Shown here one piece after another: positions 47,713-57,936 of a stretch of DNA of 64,000 nt. Both the position numbers and the translations under genes were made by a program. This stretch comes from Blastomussa wellsi (taxonomy: Eukaryota; Cnidaria; Anthozoa; Scleractinia; Plerogyridae). The notes under the pieces are model-generated. The model made no database searches. It saw only the letters and a list, made by a program, of their open reading frames with translations, and was not told the origin of the DNA. Position 1 is the stretch's first letter. Each line of letters begins with the position of its first letter. Location: assembly GCA_947652115.1 (NCBI GenBank), contig OX393569.1, positions 12,119,441 through 12,183,440 of the forward strand. The letters are read 5' to 3'.

Positions 47713-48157
47713 TTTTGTCCATTTTCTGTTTGGATGAGACCCTACACTACGAGCAGTCCCTTTTTTTCTTAGTCCGTCGAGCGCGAAGCGAAAAAATCGC
47801 CGCACGAAACCTGGGAGACGCGTGCCTCGCCGCGTGGGCGCGTCTCCCAGGTTTCGCGCGGACATTTTTTTCGCTTCGCACTCGACGGACTGAGAAAAAA
47901 GGGGACTGCTCGTAGTCTGATGGGACCGAAACCACCGCTTTACATTAGAACTGCCGCAAAAAGAGGCACTGAAACAAAGGGTTTTGAAATATTTTCACCG
48001 AAAACAACATCTACTGTCCTTTCATTGAAACTGTTACTCGAAATATTTTCAAGGAATGTAGATGTGGACTTAACGAAAATAGTGGCGGATTGACGGATTT
48101 GGCCCAAAAAAATATCACGGATTAGCGGATTCGCGTACTCATATTCACCCCCCTCCC
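47713..48157. repeat. dispersed repeat, copy 2, with an inserted hairpin
   Basis: This is a direct copy of 44,628-44,880, alignable from TTTGTCCATTTTCTGTTTG to TTCACCCCCCTCC. It is interrupted after GATGAGACC by a 170-bp foldback element. Outside that insertion it differs from copy 1 by scattered substitutions. Confidence 0.75.
47742..47918. mobile_element. miniature foldback element with 9-bp target duplication
   Basis: Nearly perfect arms run from CTACGAGCAGTCCC (47,747) through AGTCCGTCGAGCGCGAAGCG and CCTGGGAGACGCG to a 16-bp centre, and back to CTCGTAG (47,915). The flanks are GATGAGACC (47,733-47,741) and GATGGGACC (47,919-47,927), an imperfect 9-bp direct duplication. The uninterrupted sister repeat at 44,628 has a single GAGACC there, so the empty site is visible in the same window. 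The duplication length fits hAT- or Mutator-type insertion. Confidence 0.88.
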
Positions 48158-49584
48158 AAACCACGGTCTGGCCAGTACCTAATGCATGTACAATGTGTTA
48201 CTTCAAATTAAAGAGATCATTCACGAATTTACTAACTGCGGGATTGAGAAATGACTGTATGGAAATTACCAAAGTATTTACTGAACGCAAACATGAAGAT
48301 ACCGTAACTTTCCGATTACTATTTTCCACTCCCTCCCGGTGCGAAGGGTAGTTGTTCTGTCACGCAACACCCATACGTCACCGAAGATGCGAGAGGGATA
48401 AATATTACGTTTCCCTCGCTGGAACGTAATTGGATGTTTAACTTTGAAACTTCTGTTACTGCGGAAGCGGAGACTCTAAAGTGCCCCCGGATGTAAAAAT
48501 AGGCCCAACTGCAATGCAAGAACAAAGTAGAGTCTGCGGGCTGTCCAAGGATGGCATCTCCACCGCTTTCCTGAGTGCTTGGATCAGCTTATATCTTAGG
48601 GATCCCGGATTTTCAAGTCAATCAGAACAGAGCTTAGCATTCAGGTAAACTATTTTCCAACACATACCTTTTAAGAAAGATAACGACGACTTTTGGTTTC
48701 TGTCTTTGCAACAACAACATTGCGTGAATTATGAATGTCTCATATTTCAGCCAATATTGGTTCAACTTTGGAGACTTCGTGTGAAGCGCAGGCTAAATGA
48801 CCCAAGCTAGTTTTCACATATATTTTAGAAGGATCTTTAGAGACCTTTACAGCTCGATTTTTAGGACAAACCAAGGTGTAGCACATGCAACATGGCGCTA
48901 AATTTTAAATTTTTCTCGGCTGAAAAATATGCAGTTCTAAAATATTATTGTTTACCTTTCAGATTGTCCCCAATATGAAAATTTACTACCAGACTAAAAG
49001 AAAAGCTCTTCTTGAATAACTGAGGAAGAGAACTTCGTCTCCTTTCGCAAGCCAACGAAGTTTTGCGAACGGCTTATTTGGTCTCAAATTTTGGCTGATT
49101 TGAAGTCTCCGACAGCGAAAATAGATTTTCTCCAAGCAGTCTTTCGAAAAACAAACTACATCACGTTACGTTAAGGTGGATTCCACTGTCGCGTAATTGG
49201 CTTTACGGGCGTAAAGTAAAAAAGAAGAAATGTATTAACGTATCGAGTCTGCGGAAAAAGATAAATCACATTCAACTTTTTCCGCAGACGCGAGGTGTCC
49301 ATACATTTTTTTTTTTATTTTACGCACGTAAGGCCAGTTAAATTCACGCCCGTTAACGTACCTATATCCATGGCCAAAACATGAGCGAGAAAAAATATTG
49401 ACTGTGGCCGCCGGTCATTTGATATTTTTAGGCATTTCTTCGTAATTGTTTATTATGGAATAATATTTATTAAGGTTTAACATTAAACAAAAAAGCACGA
49501 AGTTCTTTTGGCTCGTCACGCCATCGATTGCGTAACGAGCCAGAAGAACGTCTGCGTTGGAGGCCGAAAAGGTAAACAACACAG

Positions 49585-50550
49585 GGTTGTCTTAAAAGCC
49601 GGAATGCCGGAAATCCAGAAACCAAGGCCCGGAATCCTAAAACCAGGAATGACTACATTTCAGTTAGTTCATGTGAAAATTAAGCGTTCTGCACGATAAA
49701 CTATGAAGGAAGTTACAATTTTTACACAATCGAGTGAACTGACTAGCATAGCTTTAAACTTAAAAGTTCAAGCTCGCCGGCTTACTATGTCTATTCAATT
49801 TTGTAAACAATAAGTCGCCTCCCATAATTTCAGTCCAAAATTTATTGTTTCGGTTGTTCCCTTTCCTTTAAATAATTAAAGGAAGAAGAGAATAAAATAA
49901 CAGAAAAGACCAAATCAACTAAGGCATGGACTGGTTTCCTAGATGTATGCACCAACGTCGGCCAATCGTCATTGGCCAACATTCTGTATTCGAGCTGATT
50001 CAATTTACCAAGGAATAATTCCAAAGATATGAGTCACATTATTTGCGAAACGCGATGCCAGATGGGAGTAACTGCAGAATACCCTGCCACTTGGAAAGCG
50101 CTTTCCTGAACTTTATGGATACGCGAATACGTGACCTACCCCCCGTAATATGTTTAGTATAGATGGCATTGAATACGCGGATACGCAAGATAGGATGTAA
50201 ATATTGTTTCTCACTATAAGAACAAAAAGTACAGTTATATCCGTTTCTTTTGATAGACATTGATTTTATTCTCTTTCGCTCAATGATCACGCCCCGGATT
50301 CATTACTACTTCATATTAACTGCGTATCCACTCTGATCATAGGCTTTATGACGTAGTATCCAGCCTTGTCGGGGGTATAGCTTCAAAATGGCAAAAAAAT
50401 GGCAGAATTATCAAGTTCCCTTCAAAGTTTATCTTGTATCACGCTTAATTTTCACCTGATCTAACCTAAGTGCAAAGTGCAGTCATTCCGGGTTTTAGGA
50501 TTCCGGGCCTTTGTTTCCGGCTTTCCGTCATTCCAGCTTTAAGGACAACC
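49585..50550. mobile_element. 0.97-kb inverted-repeat element, CCGGAATCCTAAAAC ends
   Basis: The arms 49,585-49,653 and 50,482-50,550 are reverse complements of about 69 bp rich in GGAATCC/GGATTCC words. A further copy of the right arm, in the same orientation, lies at 50,719-50,780. The interior is AT-rich without a recognised gene. Confidence 0.75.
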
Positions 50551-50780
50551 CGTATCAAGAACGCGCAAAAGAAAAGCGGGCTCTGGGGATGAGATTGCGG
50601 CATCCTGGGAAAGACCCGACGCCGTTGTGCGAAAATACTTTATTTTCACTGACGTCAAGGCTAATTGGGTGCCTTGCGAGGCCCCGGATATAAAACCTTA
50701 TATTTTTCTAAACAATGTAGGCATTCCTGGTTTTAGGATTCCGGCTCTTGATTTCCGGCATTCCGGCTTTTAGGAGAACC

Positions 50781-52690
50781 CAACAACACAATGTTTGTCA
50801 GGTTACATCGACTGTGAGCGTAATATGCACTTCATTTCAGAGCCCATGTTCCCCCTTTCAATGTTGGACAACGATGAAATACACTCGTGAGCCAGATGGA
50901 TGTTTACTGTCAAAGGAGGGGCAAAATGTGTGTAAATTGTTCTTTCCAACACTGGTGAAAATGGTTGTCTGCATGTTGTCTGATCGAGCCGTTAAAACTA
51001 TTTCTATGCAGCTGTCGGAAGCTTAACTCATTTCCTGCAGATCCTATGTTTATGGGGTCGCTGAAGACCCATAAGAAAAAAAATTAAAAAAAAATTGCGT
51101 TACTTCCGATTTACTCCAAATTTGGCACACAGGAAGCTGATAGATCAAGGCAATTACTGAGCGAATTTGAGCATACAAAGCTGTTTTCTTAGAGTTGCAG
51201 TATTCTTTTTCTTGGCGGACATTTATACAGTTTTCATGTAAACATGAGCGATTACTCACGAGTCTGTGTTCGTACAGTTTCGACATCACCGCTCTGAATG
51301 AATAAATTTCTTACCGCTGCTCTTGTGGCTCCTTTCAGTCAATACAAAAGATTCGCAGATTTGGCTTTTTACTACAGTACACTACTATTTTTGTGGTCGT
51401 TTCAGCAAGCTTCAGTCATTTTGATGCTTAGCTTCTTTCTCGATCACTCGATCGCGACTTTCGCTCATGTTTTGTACTTAATACGCTTGACGGATTGCAT
51501 AAGCGTCTGTTGAGTTAATACCTCGCCTTCGATAAAAGCTAGTTTTCCCTTGGACAACATCTGGCACTCATTTCAATTCATCGTTTTATTGCGACAACGC
51601 TGTTTCGTATGGTCAAAGAATGACCACACTCATCAGACTATTGCCTGACAATTAAAAGCTAACTCAAGTTGCTGTGAGATATAAAAACAGTTGCTATGAG
51701 ATGCAAAAACAGATGCTATATAACATTTACAGTGCGGCTACTGTTACCGGGGTCACCCAGACAAAGTTAACCAATAACAAAGCAGAACGGAAACAATAGA
51801 TTTCAGCATTTTTTAACTTCAGCCAATGAAATGTCGAGTACAGAACAATGAAATTTCAACTTGTTCGTTCGCCACGAAAACAGATCGATACAAATTTTGG
51901 CTGTATGGCACCGACTTTTCAATTTATTTCGATTGCATCCCTTTTGAACTTGAGCAGTTGTGACAACAACATTTGGAAGGAAAATAGTAGCGATGTTTAT
52001 GAAAGAGAAGTTTGAATCAGGCGGAGTTCGCTCGTGACAGTTTCAAGTTGTCTCTACGGCATCAACTGGAGTTTTGGTGGTACCATTTGGAAAATAAATA
52101 CACGTGATGCCAGCGCGGGAAGACTCCCTGTACTGCATAACCTACCAGTGAAAGCTAAGATTCCAACTTTTTTGTTTGAGTAAATAACAATAAAATTTCA
52201 ATTATGTAGTTTATATTGAATAGCGCATTAGCTAGCGTTGACGTTTAGATTTAAAAATTTTAGTAGTTTCACATGCTGTATAAATGAATGTCATTTGTCA
52301 TGTCAATCTCTGTGAAAGCAGTGAACGCGACGGCTTTTTGTTTGGCAAATTGTCTGGCGGAATTTGGTTATCGGATAAAAAACTTAACCGCCGGCCATTT
52401 CAGTATGTTCTTGTAAATGTAACAATGCATCACACAGGACGAATTCCGAACAGGTAAATCGGTTTTGTTTTCAACACTGACTAGCATACAAGTGAAATTG
52501 CTCTATACACTATTCTTTCCGAAATAAATTCCTTCACATCTATATAGTTTTGTCAATCCAGGAACTTGTACACGACAAATTATCGTTACCATTTTGCAGT
52601 AAAAAAAAGCGCTATAAACAATATTTGTTGTATTGTGACTTCATATTTCGATCGCAAACAAAGTTGTTGTTGCTGGTTGTTCATGTTTTA
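50781..52690. other. intronic sequence, nothing recognised
   Basis: I found no RNA gene, strong repeat or coding frame with family resemblance here. The short open frames are at the level expected by chance. Confidence 0.4.
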
Positions 52691-52691
52691 T

Positions 52692-52738
52692 TCTTATTGT
52701 TATTGTTATTGTTATTATTATTATTATTATTATTATTG
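52692..52738. repeat. TTATTG/TTA microsatellite (LINE tail)
   Basis: Four TTATTG-type units followed by about seven TTA units. Read on the minus strand it is a TAA/CAATAA run placed just after the LINE 3' untranslated region, so it is best read as the element's tail. Confidence 0.85.
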
Positions 52739-53960
52739 CAATACTACTTTAACAATGACTACACAAAAAAGGAACAGAAAAGAGGCTGAAAAAACGTTTA
52801 ACATGTATACAATGTGCTTCTTACAATTCACTGAAAACAAGAAAATACAGGGTAAAGGGAACACAAAACATCAAAATGTAAATGAACAAAGTTAGAGAAA
52901 ATACAAAGCAAATGCGTTTTGTACTTAATTTTTGCATGGTTATTTATAAGGAGTGAATTAAGGAGAGGTGATCGCTGTATTATAATGCGAGAGGAAGAGG
53001 GGAAAGTTTTTTTATATCTCCGGAGAGATGCTGCGAATTTTACATATCCAAACAAAATATCTAGCGACCAAAAAAAAGAAGTTTAGTTGCTTGCTATCGT
53101 TTGGCTTAAGACCTAGTACTATATATGGCGACAGATTAAAAGTTTCCGGAAGATCCCCACGATTAATTAACCATTGTTTAAATCCTTGCCAAAAAAGGTT
53201 GGAAAAATCATAAGTCCAAAATAAGTGGATGAGAGTCTGTCATTTTTGCGAAAAGTACACTGCTCGTTATCCTTACGATTTATTTTGGTAAGGAAAGTGT
53301 TGGTCGCTAGTCTTCTGTGCAGTAGCTTAAATTGGAACACGATTAATTTGGAGATTTTCGTGCAAAGAATAGGTGTTCTGTAAACTGCCTTCCAGTCGAT
53401 ATTGTCTGGCTTTTCAAGAATGCATTCTGTGACCCATTTTCTTTGGGCTTCAACTGGGTTCTTTTGCTTTTTACTCGTAAGAATTTTATATGCTAGTCTG
53501 TTTGGTTTTGTCGTCTTCAGGAAGGTATCAAAAGTAGTTTCGTATGCATTGTTACAGCTGTTGAAGTTAGCTTCATTGCTTTTTTGTAAGGCCTTGACAG
53601 CTGATAAGATGCCTTGAAAAGAAAGAAAGTTTGTTCTTATGTTGTAAAGTTCTGTAAAATCAGAGATAGATAGAAAGCCGTTTGCATCATTCATCAAATG
53701 ACCCACTTTTTTAACTCCCTTTGCAGACCATGAACGATAGTATAAAGGTTTTTTACCGACTCGTATAAGAGAGTTGTGCCATAAACTTTGCGTTTCAAAT
53801 GAGAATTCTGACCAGATGTGAAGTATTTCTGAAGTAAATGTATCTACTGTTTTGATAGTTGTTAACAGATCTTGTTTATTGAGGTTGGCACGAAAAAATC
53901 GACACCACCAAAGTTTTGTAAATCAGAATCGAACAAAAGTTTCCATTTTTCATGATTTTC
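52692..53960 (-). pseudogene. L1-type LINE, 3' end with C-terminal ORF2 fragment
   Basis: On the minus strand, from 53,960 downwards, the sequence encodes the region after the reverse transcriptase of a cnidarian L1-like ORF2: LWHNSLIRVGKKPLYYRSW in one frame, then a 179-codon frame at 53,706-53,167 with WKAVYRTPILCTKISKLIVF and FKLLHRRLATNTFL, a cysteine knuckle (CTFRKNDR, one Cys replaced), and in another frame SPYIVLGLKPND. Frame changes near 53,710 and 53,220 and several stops show decay. A 3' untranslated stretch follows and ends in a CAATAA/TAA simple repeat at 52,692-52,738, the expected 3' tail of such elements. The reverse transcriptase and endonuclease parts are missing on the 5' side, where a Penelope-like fragment begins at 53,972. 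Confidence 0.85.
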
Positions 53961-53971
53961 CGGATCTATAT

Positions 53972-54723
53972 ATTTTTTAGAGGGGGTAAGTTTCTTAGAC
54001 TTCGCCGTCTTTGTAGTGACGACTCTGATTTTTCCTTAAAATCAGGGGAAATGTACAATTTCTTCGACAAACGCGGCTATCCTGCTTCTGTTGTTCAAGC
54101 GGGCCATCATCGCGCCCAACAAATTGATCGACAGTCAGCACTACAAACGTTACACAAAGAAAACAACGATAGAATTCCATTCACCCTCACAACCACGAGA
54201 ATTCAATCCCGATACTGGCAGAATCTTTTCGCAACCTCCATTAACTTCATTCAAACGCGCCAAAAACATAGGTAACTTTTTAGTCAGAAGTGCATTCCAA
54301 ACAAGTGATCAACCCGGAACTTTTAAATGCGCTCGCGCACGATGCAAAACATGCCCTTTCATTCACAACGTTGACAAAATTTCGGGGCCCAAGCGATCTA
54401 TCAAGATCACTGATCATTTCACCTGTACCTCAGCCAATGTCATCTACTGCATAACTTGCACTCTTTGCAAACAGTTATACATAGGCGAAACAGGGAGACG
54501 ATTAGGCGACCGATTCCGAGAACACCTTCGGGACGTAGAGAATCAAAGGCTCTTAGAGCCACCTCATGGTATGCTGGAATGCCGAGATGGAAGACATATA
54601 TCGTTTCGTTTTAAGCAGAGAAAAATAATGAGGGTATTGGGTATTTGGAATGGTTATTGTAGTAGAAATGTTATTACGCATTTTATTTCGCTACAGACTG
54701 TTTTGAAGACGACGGCGAGCTGA
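53972..54723 (+). pseudogene. Penelope-like element, C-terminal part with GIY-YIG endonuclease
   Basis: The plus-strand coding starts at about 53,972 (FLRLRRLCSDDSDF), the end of the reverse-transcriptase region. It changes frame near 54,090 and continues from there to 54,723. The second part has the CxxCPF knuckle (CARARCKTCPF), ITDHFTCTSANVIYCITCT, then CKQLYIGETGRRLGDRFREH. This last is the GIY-YIG nuclease core, with the second motif as LYIGET and the catalytic Arg in GDRFREH; in active elements the nuclease cuts the target site. The last ~40 codons no longer resemble the family. It is a 5'-truncated, frameshifted copy whose start abuts the LINE fragment on the other strand. Confidence 0.88.
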
Positions 54724-55300
54724 TGACCGCTAAAACCCTGGGCAGAGAACGGTTGACGTCGTGTATTGCCATTCTTAAAGAAAAGTGTGCGAAAACGCAA
54801 TTACTGTGTCACATATGGAATCTCACTGCTTTTCTCTTCTTACGGTGGCTCGATCGGATTTTTGAGGGACGATACCTTTCAACTTTGAGCAGCTAGTGTA
54901 CCACCAAAATCGATTGCTCCAAGTGCACTAGAGAAAGATCTAAGTTTCAGATGAAACACGTTTTATCGTGATCGGAGTTACCACGGCAACGTGGTGACGT
55001 CATGCCCCACTTTACTCGAGACCGAATAACTTGTCACCAAGAAATAATTTTGGAAAACCCTTCCTGGATCTTTGACCTGACAAACTTTTCTTGAGGTCTG
55101 CCAACAAAATAGTATTAGTTCCTATATGCTATTAAAACATTTGTTCACCAGGCCTCGTGTCAGATGACTTTGGTCTGAAAAACAATTGAATAGAATCCAA
55201 TTACATTTGCTTAAAATCTTAGCAAAATTGTTCTATTCGATTTCTGAAAACACTGGCTTGAATATCAACAGGAGTGAAGTGTTATTTTGCGTTTTCGTCA
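54724..55300. other. intronic sequence between Penelope-like and Helitron remnants
   Basis: AT-rich sequence with no recognised gene. A stretch near 54,955-55,020 (GTGATCGGAGTTACC, GTGACGTCATG) resembles low-level dispersed coral repeats. Confidence 0.35.
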
Positions 55301-57935
55301 AAATTGACCCTACATTTATTAAAATGGTCACTATTTAAAAAGCGGTAGATAAATTTTTCCAAAAATTATTCTTCCGGTAGATTAACCAATATTTAATATA
55401 ATCCCTGAGTTTAAACTTCATTGAAACATTCTAAGGCTGTCAATTTTTAGCCTCATCTTTGGTAAACATTTTCACCGTATTTCATACTGTCAAGGACTTC
55501 ATTTATTTTTTTAGCATTATGTTTTATAATTTCTTTTTTTTGTTCATCAAAGCCGGAGATGTCGAAAGGTGTTAAAATCATCGTTCTTGGCATGGGAGCG
55601 ATGGAAAGTTAAATCTGCATACATTATGCCCTCCTTTTTTACAGGTTTTGGCATGCCTGTGCAACTGTAAATTTACAAGCTCCTCCATTTCACTTGAACT
55701 GTCTGGTTTGAAGCAAGTAATATACTTATCAACAAAGGTCACAATGTCTTCATTAGAACATTTTTCATATTGTGGTGCTTTCTTTATCCAAAACAAACCG
55801 CGTATATGTGGGCTCCCTCTTAAAGACGTCACTGCTCTTAAAGACATCACGAATAAATAACTGAACCATGTGTTCAAAGTTCCTTGCGCAAGTGACTGGA
55901 TCTCTTTGTATCAAATCTGTTTTTTGTTTCCATGCCATCTGTTTGATGTCTTCATCAGTATACTCTTTTTTCTCTATAATTCTACCTAGAGCTTTAAAAT
56001 CACTGATGTAAACACTAAGGACGGCTGCCCAGTTCCTCATTAATAACCACTATTGGCATAGTGGTTATTTCGGGCAGCCATGCACTCATTTTATTTTATA
56101 TTGTCTAGTTTTGTAAACCTAATTAATTTGGGGTACAATAAAGTTGTTGTTATTGTTGTTGTTGTAAGAAGATGAAGCCACCTTGTTTCAGCAGAGGAGA
56201 AAGAACAAACCATGTTGGGTTACCTAGTTGACGTATCATAGCAGACAAGTCTCTTTTGCATTTTTCAAAATAAGGGGGTGAAGATCTTAGGTTTTTTAAA
56301 ACTCTGAAACCCTCATCAAGATGAACAAGTTTGTTAATATAATCCTCGGATTTTAAATCACCGGCAGTGTATTTTTTGCCTTTTTTCTTACACTTCCTAA
56401 AAGAAATACAAGCACTCTTTTTGAATTTGTTTAATCTGCATTTTTTTAATTTATAGAATATGTTTGGCACAGACAATGCAACTCTTCTATCTCGACATCT
56501 TAATTCCCATTTAACGACTGTACTATATACTGGTACGCTTCTTTCCCTGTTGTCAGGCCTTCGTTTTCCATAGAATAATGTAGGGAATGATAGATATTCA
56601 GAATCTTTATCCACGAATATACCCAATGGTCTGTTTCCTTCCATGGGTGCAAAAGAAATAACGCTTTCTTCATTTTCGGCTGCATTCGTTCCTGTAGCAG
56701 TGCATCTGTTACTCCCGAAGGACGTTCATCAACTTCACACCAATCGTCACTATTGTCTTTTACACTGTCCGCATTATCAACGTCGGCGATGGATATATTG
56801 TTTTCGTAATCTGTTACAATATTACTGATTTGCACATCAGCACTATGGGTGTCACAAGTTTCAACAAATTCATTCCAATCTTCATGAGCACTTGATTCTG
56901 AATGTATATTATCTATCCATGTATTTTGCACTTATATACCTTCACTTTTAAATAAATCACTATTGTTTACAAGGTATTTAACTGCATCTAATACTTTCTT
57001 AGGTCTGATATTCTGAAACTGGTAATGATGTTTGTAACTTAAACGCCTTTTGAGTTTTATTGGAATAGTTTGTTTCACTTATTGGCCTAGGGAGACACTG
57101 AACAGTTGAATTTACATCACTTCGTACGTTAACTACGTTTCCATGAATAGACAGTTGACCACCTCGAGGAAGTTCACGTATTTGCATAAAAAGTATTGGA
57201 GGTGATATATAAAGCCGCTCCTCAAGTGATGTCAAATTCAATTAATCAGGCTTGTTAGGAAATCTCATTTTATTGGCTTTTGAACAGCTGGGTAACTTGC
57301 CTTTCTTCATATTTGAATCACGAGTTAAGCAAATCCATTCTGTGTTATCAACACTTTTAACACCAGTAACACAGGATTCAATAAGTTTTGGTGGACATGC
57401 CTTACATTTGTTTGCATCACATTTCACTACAGAACACTTATACCACATTTGGTCAATACAAGTGCATATATATTCTGGGCCACATTTTTTGTGGAACATA
57501 TTTATCATAGCAATTGCATCATAATTGTTTTTCGGTGGTCATACCTGATGACTACAGCAGGTAAGTTGTGATACACTTGGCACTTCATTAAATGGTGTTT
57601 TAATAGCAGTTTTGGCCCCTTTTTTACAATTTCTATTTATTTCTTTAATGTGTTGATGGTTATTTGGTTTTCGTTTTCTAAAAGCCTGTTTGTTAATTTC
57701 CCTTACACGCTTTGGGATCTCTGCTTTTCGTTTTCTAACGCTCCGTTTTTCAATTTCCCTTATGTACTCTGAGTTCGCTGCTGTTCGTTTCCTAACACAT
57801 TGTTTATTAAGTTCCCTTGTGTACTCTGGGTTCTCTGCTTTTCTTTTCTTACCACAGCGTTTATTAATTCCCCTTATGTACTCTGGGTTCTTCGCTTTTC
57901 GTCTCTCTGTATTTAATGAACGGCTCGCTAATTAA
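55300..57935 (-). pseudogene. Helitron (Helentron-type) Rep protein, decayed
   Basis: Minus-strand fragments in consistent order from 57,935 down are: a basic repeat segment; a zinc-finger-like Cys/His block near 57,500-57,245 (MINMFHKKCGPEYICTC, then VVKCDANKCKACPP); the conserved PRGGQLSIHGNVVNV segment (near 57,170); SEYLSFPTLFYGKRRPDNRE (near 56,600); and the rolling-circle Rep core with RNFEHMVQLFIRDV and GSPHIRGLFW at about 55,790-55,810. The last corresponds to the HUH metal-binding motif with its second His replaced by Arg, so it could not be catalytic. A trace of the next segment (MILTPFDISGFDE) follows near 55,560. The paired-Tyr region and the helicase are absent. Frames change repeatedly, and a 124-bp insertion lies at 56,041-56,164. 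An intact protein would nick and unwind DNA for rolling-circle transposition. Confidence 0.85.
56041..56164 (+). mobile_element. short retroelement 3' end inserted in the Helitron
   Basis: This 124-bp stretch, ending GTACAATAAAG followed by TTG/TTA repeats, interrupts the Helitron coding order between its GNPTWF and ILxRIxEKKEY segments. An AATAAA plus TTG-type tail is typical of a very short 5'-truncated LINE or SINE copy in plus orientation. A hairpin (ACCACTATTGGCATAGTGGT) marks its left edge. Confidence 0.6.
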
Positions 57936-57936
57936 C

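Larger units (their letters stand above)
42611..49442. mobile_element. 6.8-kb element with ~1-kb inverted repeats
   Basis: The arm 42,611-43,590 is the imperfect reverse complement of 48,350-49,442. Shared landmarks, outer to inner, are AAGAAATGCC, GGCCACAGTCAA, CGCTCAT, ATGTAGTTTGTTT, TTGGAGAAAATC, TTTGAGACCAAAT, the GCTGTAAGGT/ACCTTTACAGC pair, TCCAAAGTTGAAC, TTCTTGCATTG and GTTGCGT. The interior shows no transposase; it is unrecognised sequence plus nested repeats (44.2-48.2 kb) and an ATCGAT-rich foldback. It sits wholly inside the long Spt6 intron. The arms look older and more diverged than those of the 29-kb element. Confidence 0.8.

Noticed and set aside
47667..47935. Facing open frames with matching Arg-rich peptides
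   Set aside because: They are the two strands of a hairpin element, so the similarity is a consequence of the inverted repeat.
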